A stretch of DNA of 64,000 bases from Gongronella butleri (Eukaryota > Mucoromycota > Mucoromycetes > Mucorales > Cunninghamellaceae). Made by a program: the position numbers and the translations under genes. Each line of letters begins with the position of its first letter. Positions within the stretch are counted from its first letter, which is position 1. The DNA is taken from contig JAIWZP010000003.1 in assembly GCA_025201375.1 (NCBI GenBank), positions 434,001 through 498,000 on the forward strand. The letters run 5' to 3'. Positions 57,703-64,000 of the stretch are shown here, piece by piece. The notes below the pieces were generated by a model. It saw nothing but the letters and a program-made list of their open reading frames with translations. It had not been told where the DNA came from and made no database searches.

Positions 57703-59556
57703 GACAACGGGATAGAAAAAGAATAAAAAAAAAAAGTAGAAGAAAAAAGGGCACAATTGGCATTTGTGCGCAGACAATTGAATATTTCGTCCCTTTTCAG
57801 GTAACACAAGATCGCCCGCCCCCGCCAGTTTTTTTTGTCAGGCCGTTTCCTTTCAGCTGTTGTTTCAAATTTGAGATGCATCGGACCAGTTCATCAAGAA
57901 CATTTTTTAAAATAGAGAAATTTGCTCCTTTTTATCGTTTGCACAAGTACAGAGTGGATCCAAGCATATCGGACTGCGAATGATAAGCGCGACGACGCAG
58001 TAAAATTTTTGGTGATCCGCAGGTGAATTAGGGTGCGAATTTGGCGAGTTAGCTTATTGCAGTTTGCTTGTTTCAATTTTAAACGACACGTATCCCAGGA
58101 ACGAATTGGCCAATGGCAAGGCAAGTCGTCTATCCTTTCGTCGTTCATGTCAATCGTGCAAACTGTAAAATTTGAGGTCAATTGGATGCGGTTTTCTGGA
58201 TGATGTTTATTGCACGGCCAATTTTTGGGATTGGCCCGCTTTTCCTCGCCCAACCAGACACTGCAGCGTCCTCAAAAAACAGTCAGTGTGAAATGACAAG
58301 CGAGAAACCCCTGTGGGGTGTAATTTTTTTCAGCTGTCGATGCTCAAGGGAAGGCACCACACGCAAATCAAATTTTTGTCCTGACCGGGCGCCCGAGGAA
58401 AAAGGTGAAAAAAGGGTCCGCCGATTTCCACCAAACTTCTCCACACGATGAATCGCGTGGATAACCACGGCAAATGGCAAAAATGAGGGTGATCATATTG
58501 CTGGTTGACGAGCAATCACGGATTTTGGATTAAACTTTAATGGCGAGTTGCATAGTAAAAACGCGCTGTAAACTCACTTTTGACACGTCCACGAGCAAGT
58601 CATGCTCCAGGTGCATGAATTTGATAAGCAGAGAAAAGCAGATGCTATGACTGTAACGCGCTTTTTCGACGCGTCAAAAAGCATTAGTGTCCGACTTTAA
58701 GACGCTAAGCTTGCTAGAGCGCGTTTTTTGATCGATCATCCACATCCACGTACGCGTCGCATCTTGCTCTTTCTAATGGTTTGCGTTTCGAGGCGCTGCG
58801 ATGATTTTTCGTCAAGGTAGCCTTGTGACGAAAAAATGAGGCAAATTCCATTTTTCGCGGAAACCAGTCGATGGACTCCTGGTTTTTCTTGTGTTGTTGT
58901 CGGTGAATGCAGTGTATTCACCATGTGCGTGAGATGGCGTGGCGATCTGTGGACCTAAATTTTGCTCTTTACAAATCGTCGACTGCACCCCTTGGAAAAT
59001 CGCTGGAAAATCGCGTATTTTTCAAATCAACATGGTATGCAATTGAATGATCCAAAAGCGCTGCGAGTTGGCTCATTCGACCGACGAACATTGGTAGCAC
59101 ACGCCTCATGCGTGAATTCTATGACAAGGTGCAAACTCATCAGCTAGCGATCCAAAAAGTTTAAAAACGCCAAAATTTTGATTTTCTCGATTGCTATCTC
59201 GCCAATCTTTGTGTTTGCATGAATGGCGTGGAACCAGAGCAGAAAACGCGTAAAAAATATGCTGTACGTCTTTTCACAAACGCTCAAGTATTGATCGTAC
59301 AAGGCAATTGAAATCCCAAAACACCATCCTTTGCCCATTGCCCGTGCAAAATAGGCCTGAGTTTCTGGAAAAGTGGGTGTCAACGTCCCTTTTGGCCAAG
59401 GGAAGCACTCCACAAAGCTTAAAAGCCTTCAGACGGACTCTTGGAAAAGAAATGGTCGACAAGGCGCAGACGATAGGATTTTTTGACGTGTTACATAAAA
59501 GGCAGTTGCCCCCCCCGGCTGTGCCAGGCTCTTTTTTATCTGACTTTTCAAGAGCG
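57703..59556. other. Intergenic region with repeat H copy D
   Basis: 1.85 kb between TRS65 and the OCIA-like gene. It contains the TRS65 promoter (A-rich, 57720-57740) and repeat H copy D. No gene seen; a 119-codon minus frame at 57894-58253 resembles nothing. Confidence 0.55.
58500..59010 (-). repeat. Dispersed repeat H, copy D
   Basis: Colinear with copy B (40255-40765): GTTGACGAGCAATCACGGAT, CGACGCGTCAAAAAG, TGCTCTTTCTAATGGTTTGC, GTGGCGATCTGTGGACCTAA and CGTCGACTGCACCCCTTGGA in order. Confidence 0.7.
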
Positions 59557-60089
59557 CTACGTGACAAATCGGCATTGCTCATAGACCACTTTTGACGTGA
59601 CATAGCCCGCAATGCTTGAAATTCCTATCATTTGAAAGTGAAAGTAGATGGTCGAGGCGTGTGGCCGGCAATGGACGTGAGTACGAGCACGCTATGTCTG
59701 CTCGCAATAGGATGTGCGCTTACCGAGGGCTGTGATCAGCGCCTTGTTGCGGTCCAAACCGGCTTTTCTTGCCACTGGCACTTTTTTTTCGAAAAAAAAA
59801 TGCACATGAACCCTCTGTATACATGGTTAAATTGCTCTTGCTTACGTGTGATGATGCCTGCAACGACTATAAAAAGGAAAGTGGATGAGAAAAATGAGAA
59901 AAAAGAGCCATGGACGGCGCAGTCTTGCCGGCAATGAGCATGCCCTGGCGCGTGGCCTGCTGTTGGCACTCTCTTGGCACGACCCATTCCTAATTTCAAT
60001 AGCATGAACATCTAGGACATGTTTCAAATCAATGTATTTACGGGGTGTTCTTCAGCAATGGCAGCTTTGAGGCGTGTATTTGGGGCCAT
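59557..60089 (-). CDS. Small OCIA-domain-like protein
   Basis: Five tiny exons (60089-60042, 59989-59929, 59866-59846, 59774-59724, 59624-59557) give 82 aa; the total of 249 bases keeps frame throughout. Seen after joining: MAPNTRLKAAIAEEHP, EWVVPRECQQQATRQGMLIA, VVAGIIT, KAGLDRNKALITALG and SIAGYVTSKVVYEQCRF. The order REC..., hydrophobic helix, K-ALITALG, AGY..SK..Y..CR parallels the OCIA domain of OCIAD1/2, mitochondrial and endosomal proteins (RECN.ES.., then GYF.GKLSY..TC in animals). Intron 2 needs a GC donor (GCAAGA), and exon 3 is only 21 bases; exon 4 could start 12 bases later. It shares a 206-base divergent promoter with midasin. The gene is likely; the family name is tentative. 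Confidence 0.5.
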
Positions 60090-60295
60090 AGTAATCGATG
60101 GACGAAAGGTGAGAAGAAAATGCGCAATGCGAAAAAAAAAGGTGGGGGCCCAAAATAGGAAACAGCGCGGGCGGAGCTTGATAAATTTTTTTGCCTCAAA
60201 TTTGTGCCCTTTTTTTTTCGTCTTTTTTTTTTTTTTTTTCTTTGTCTTTTTCCGCTCTTTTGCACTTTTTTTTTTCTTCAATTTACACACAGCCC
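60090..60295. promoter_or_regulatory. Divergent promoter between the OCIA-like gene and midasin
   Basis: 206 bases separate the two ATGs. The midasin side is a long T/C-rich tract (60209-60283) typical of leaders in this window. Confidence 0.45.
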
Positions 60296-63200
60296 ATGGA
60301 GGATCAAGACGTGGCTATGGGAGATCCGCCCAGCAACCACACTCACACTGCTGTGTATGCGCCGCTAGCGTTTGATCTTGGTGCTGCGGTGCGCGATTTG
60401 ACGACATGGACCCCGGACGAGTCGACAAGGACCGATCCGGTGCTTGCGTCTATTGACACGACGATCCTACAGACTTTTCTTATCTCGCCCGATCAGGTGC
60501 GCACGTCGGATGTCCTGGACACGCTTGCGAAGCTGTTGTTGCATGCGCCATGGACATTGCGCGTAGTTGGGCTGTGCCGGCCCATTGCGATTGATCTAGT
60601 GGCGCGCGTGGCGACGCCGGGATTCCTCGACTTTTTGCGTGAGCCACACGCGACGCCGGCACACACCACGCTTGCCGTCTATAAGATCGAGCTCGTGGCA
60701 AAGACATTTGCACTCACCTTGCCCGTGCTGCCTCAAATCCAAAAGTAAGGCCGAAAAAAAAGGCATATAATCGATTTGCTCACTTTTTTTTTTTTTTCCT
60801 CTTTTTCCGCAGCTTGGTTGTATCATATTTTGCTCATTCTCCCTCATTATTCGAACGCCTGCATCAGCATCCTCATGTGAGTGGTTTTTTTTTTTTTGAA
60901 GAAATTGGGTTAATTTGTTGCTTATTCTTGTTTTTTTTTAAAAAAAAATTTAGTCGCCATCGGCCGAGCACGGCCCCCTGCATTCTCTCTTGTACACTGC
61001 ATATCAACTTGTCCATGCGTCGCCCAGCATCTTTGCGCCGTTGTGGAATTGGTCGCCGCTCGTGGCATTGCTTCAACACACGGACCAAGTGGTGCGCTAC
61101 TTGTCGGCGACGTGTCTCAGCCTTGTGTATGGCCTCAATGACGTCCAGGCCAAGCAGCTCACGCACGCCGCCGTGGGCATTGATCTGGATACCTCGAGCG
61201 ACCCGCTGCTGGCCACTATTGATGGCAAACAAGTCGACGTGCGCATGATCAGGTAAGAAAAAAAGAGAATAGTTTGTAAAAAAAAAAAAAAGGCAATTAC
61301 TGACGCGCTTTTTTTTTTTTTTATTAAAAAGACTGCACGAAGAGCAGCGCGTGGCTGAGCAGCAAGTCGCGTTTATGCAAAACGATTTCACGCCTTGTAC
61401 GGCGGGCAATGTGTTGACACCTGCGGATTTGTCGCCACTGACGATTGATTTGTGCGGCGTGTTGATGGCGCAGCCGATCGACCATGGTGCGAGCGTGTCT
61501 TCCAAGCAGCCTTCCCTCGTGCTGACCGACACCACGTCGCGCAACCTGCACGCCATTGCACTCGCGTTGTCCATTGGCGCGCCGACCTTGCTCGAGGGTG
61601 TGACAGGCGCAGGCAAAACGTCCCTGATCGAAGATCTCGCTGTGCGCACGGGCCGTGCTGATCGTAAGGAAAAAAAAAAAAAAAGCGAAGCCATTGGGCC
61701 CTCCCTTGGACACAAGCTCACCTTTTTTTTTTCCTCTTTTTTTCCCCCCTCCATTTCCCGCCTCTCTTTTTTTTTCTTTTTATCTCTCACTCTTTCATAG
61801 AATTGGTCAAGATCCACTTGGGCGACCAGACGGATCCCAAGGTGTTGTTGGGCACGTATGTATCGACGTCGACGCCGGGATCTTTTCGATGGCAATCGGG
61901 TGTGTTGACGACGGCTGTGCAAGAAGGTCGGTGGGTGCTGATTGAGGACATTGATCTTGCGCCTGCCGAAGTGATTTCGGTGCTTTTGCCACTTTTGGAG
62001 CGCCGGCGGTTGTTTATCCCTTCGCGCGGTGAAGAGATTGCGGCCAAGGAAGGATTCCATCTGTTTGGCACGCGATCGTTGGTGAAATCGCGGTCGGGCA
62101 AGCTGTCGTCGCGTGGTGGCGATCTTGTAGCGGGCGCGAACTTGTGGACGCGAGTGCATGTTACGCCGTTGGCCCTGGACGAACTTGAGGCCGTGGTGCG
62201 AGAGAAATTCGTGCACATTGGCGCGTCGTTTGCGCCTCATGTGATGCAAGTGTTCCGCACGATGATGGCGTTGGAGCAAGATCCGTCGTTTTCGTCGTCG
62301 GCGGCGGCCAATGGGCGACATATTTCGACACGCGATCTGATCAAGTGGTGTTTCCGCATCGACGCGTTGTTTGGGTCGCGATTGGACACGCAAGGCGGTG
62401 CGCATGGCGGAACGCTGGACGAAGGGATGCGGCAAGATCTGTTTAGCGAAGCGATTGACTGCTTTTGCGGCATGATTGCTGACTATGACACGTGGGTGTC
62501 TGTCCTGGAGCGCCTTGGCGAGCCATTGCAAGTTTCGCCATCGATGGTGCGCCACTATGTGGAGCAATACAAGCCTGTGTTTGAAGAAACAGGCACGTCG
62601 ATCCGTGTTGGACGCGTGAATTTGTCGGCCTTGGTGGCCGAGGGCCGTGCACGTCAGCAACAGGCCATTGTCAAGCACCAAAAGCAGCGCGCGTTTGCCA
62701 TGACGAACCACGCACTGCGACTTTTGGAAAAGATTGCTGTTTCTGTGCATTTGAACGAGCCGGTGCTTTTGGTGGGCGAGACCGGCACGGGCAAGACGAC
62801 GGTTGTCCAGCGCCTGGCCGATATGATGCACCAGCGCCTCGTCGTTGTCAATCTGTCGCAACAATCGGATTCCAGCGATTTATTGGGCGGCTTCAAGCCT
62901 GTCGACGGTAAAGTCCTTGCCATGCCGCTCCGCGACGCGTTTGACGCGCTGTTTGAACGCACCTTTTCCGTGAAAAAGAATGCGAAATTCATCGACGCCG
63001 TGCGCAAGAGCTACGTGCACCAGAAATGGGCGCCCTTTGTCACTCTCCTCAAGCAAGCTGTGAAAATGGCCGAGCAGAAATTCGAAATCGAAGACAATCC
63101 GGCAAAGGAAGCCAAACGAACGACACCCCCGGCGCTGCGCGAGGCATGGAAGAAGCTCGTGGTCCAAATCGACGAATTCGAGGTGCAGCAAGTGCAATCG

Positions 63201-63697
63201 CAAAACAAGTTTGTGTTTAGCTTCCTGGAGGGTGCGCTTGTCAAGGCCGTGAGGCAGGGCGATTGGATCTTGATGGATGAGATCAATCTGGCCACCACAG
63301 AGACGCTCGAGTGCCTGTCGGGCTTGCTGGAGGACGCCCACGGCTCACTGTTGCTCACGGAAAAGGGCGATGTCGAGCCCATCAAGCGCCACCCGAATTT
63401 CCGCCTCTTTGCCTGTATGAATCCGTCCACCGACGTTGGCAAGCGCGACTTGCCGCCCGGCCTGCGCAATCGCATGACCGAATTCTACGTCCACGCCCCC
63501 GACACGCGCTACGATGACCTGTTGCAGATCGTGCGCCAATACCTGCAGCCCGTGGCCACGGGCGACGACCAAGCGTGTGACGACGTGGCTCAGTTCTATG
63601 CCCAGGCAAAGAAACTCGCCCAACAGCACAAGCTCGTTGACGGTGCCAACCAGAGGTAAAAACCAAAAACCAAAAAACCAAAAAAGAGGCGACTTTT

Positions 63698-63729
<32 letters not shown>

Positions 63730-64000
63730 GTCTGGGCATTGTTTCTAATTTCAATTCTCTCTTCTTTTAGACCTCACTTTAGCATCCGCACGCTTGCACG
63801 CGCATTGACGTACGTGGTGCAGATCCAGTCGGTGTATGGGTTGAGGCGCTCGCTGTACGAGGGCTTTTGCATGACGTTTTTGACGCAATTGGGCAAGGAG
63901 AGCGAGCAACTGATGCGCGACCTGATCCACAAGACGCTGTTGCGCAATGTCAAGCAGATTGCGCAGCTGACGACGATGATTCCCAAGCAGCCTGCACCGC
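60296..64000 (+). CDS. MDN1: Midasin (Mdn1/Rea1), N-terminal part, cut by the window edge
   Basis: A giant dynein-like AAA+ ATPase that removes assembly factors from pre-60S ribosomal particles in the nucleus. Exons: 60296-60744, 60813-60876, 60954-61252, 61332-61663, 61801-63655, 63771 to the edge; about 1,076 aa of an expected 4,500 or more. Seen: an N-terminal helical region, then AAA1 with Walker A GVTGAGKTSL (about residue 358), Walker B RWVLIEDIDLAPAE and FHLFGTRSL. AAA2 follows with Walker A GETGTGKTTVVQRLADMM (about 706), SQQSDSSDLLGGFKPVD, Walker B DWILMDEINLATTETLECL (about 870) and the sensor FACMNPSTDVGKRDLPPGLR with arginine finger NRMTEFY. The last exon begins PHFSIRTLARALTYV, the end of AAA2. 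These motifs are specific to midasin. Confidence 0.96.

Noticed and set aside
60873..62864. 663-codon minus-strand frame opposite midasin
   Set aside because: A shadow of the conserved midasin coding strand; it reads through midasin introns and has no domain of its own.

Overview
This is a fungal nuclear chromosome segment. Genes are spliced by many short introns, often 50-120 nt and often carrying long A or T runs. Several products are fungal or fungal-type: Atg1, a Trs65-like TRAPPII subunit, a CBS/PB1 membrane protein, a Hal/Npr-type kinase. Others are animal-like and tend to persist in early-diverging fungi: SMN, a CENP-P form of Ctf19, an OCIA-like protein. A Mucoromycota-grade fungus fits best, but that is inference and no species is claimed. 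I rebuilt 22 genes by hand. Every complete reconstruction gives a coding length divisible by three.

Layout. 1-2028 has no gene I can support. 2029-17879 is a run of minus-strand genes: class III aminotransferase, SF3A2/Prp11, CENP-P-like kinetochore protein, cytosolic tryptophanyl-tRNA synthetase, forkhead factor, then after 3.4 kb without genes a CBS/PB1 tail-anchored protein. 17880-25057 is AT-rich and repeat-rich, with dispersed repeats, a 54-nt A run and a dense cluster of the heptamer TACTGTA/TACAGTA. It holds one recognisable gene, for a cysteine-rich secreted protein. 25058-28941 carries SDHAF2/Sdh5, a Ser/Thr kinase and ARF6. 28942-30991 holds a repeat copy. 30992-39756 is a plus-strand run: SMN, A20/AN1 zinc-finger protein, NFX1/FAP1-type RING protein, and an F-box gene. 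39757-42106 has two more repeat copies. 42107-57702 carries CMC2, a three-RRM poly(A)-binding-like protein, ATG1, a nitrilase-family amidohydrolase, a second F-box gene with an in-frame stop, and TRS65. 57703-59556 has a fourth repeat copy. A five-exon OCIA-like gene and the 5' third or less of midasin (MDN1/REA1) diverge from 60090-60295.

The genes do not form one pathway. Most are single-copy housekeeping genes: mRNA splicing and snRNP assembly (SF3A2, SMN), translation and ribosome biogenesis (TrpRS, midasin), autophagy and vesicle traffic (ATG1, ARF6, TRS65), mitochondrial assembly (SDHAF2, CMC2, OCIA-like), chromosome segregation (CENP-P) and transcription (forkhead, NFX1). The items most worth a second look are the GC-AG introns, the TACTGTA cluster, the four-copy repeat family, the F-box gene with an internal stop, and the tiny-exon SMN and OCIA-like genes.
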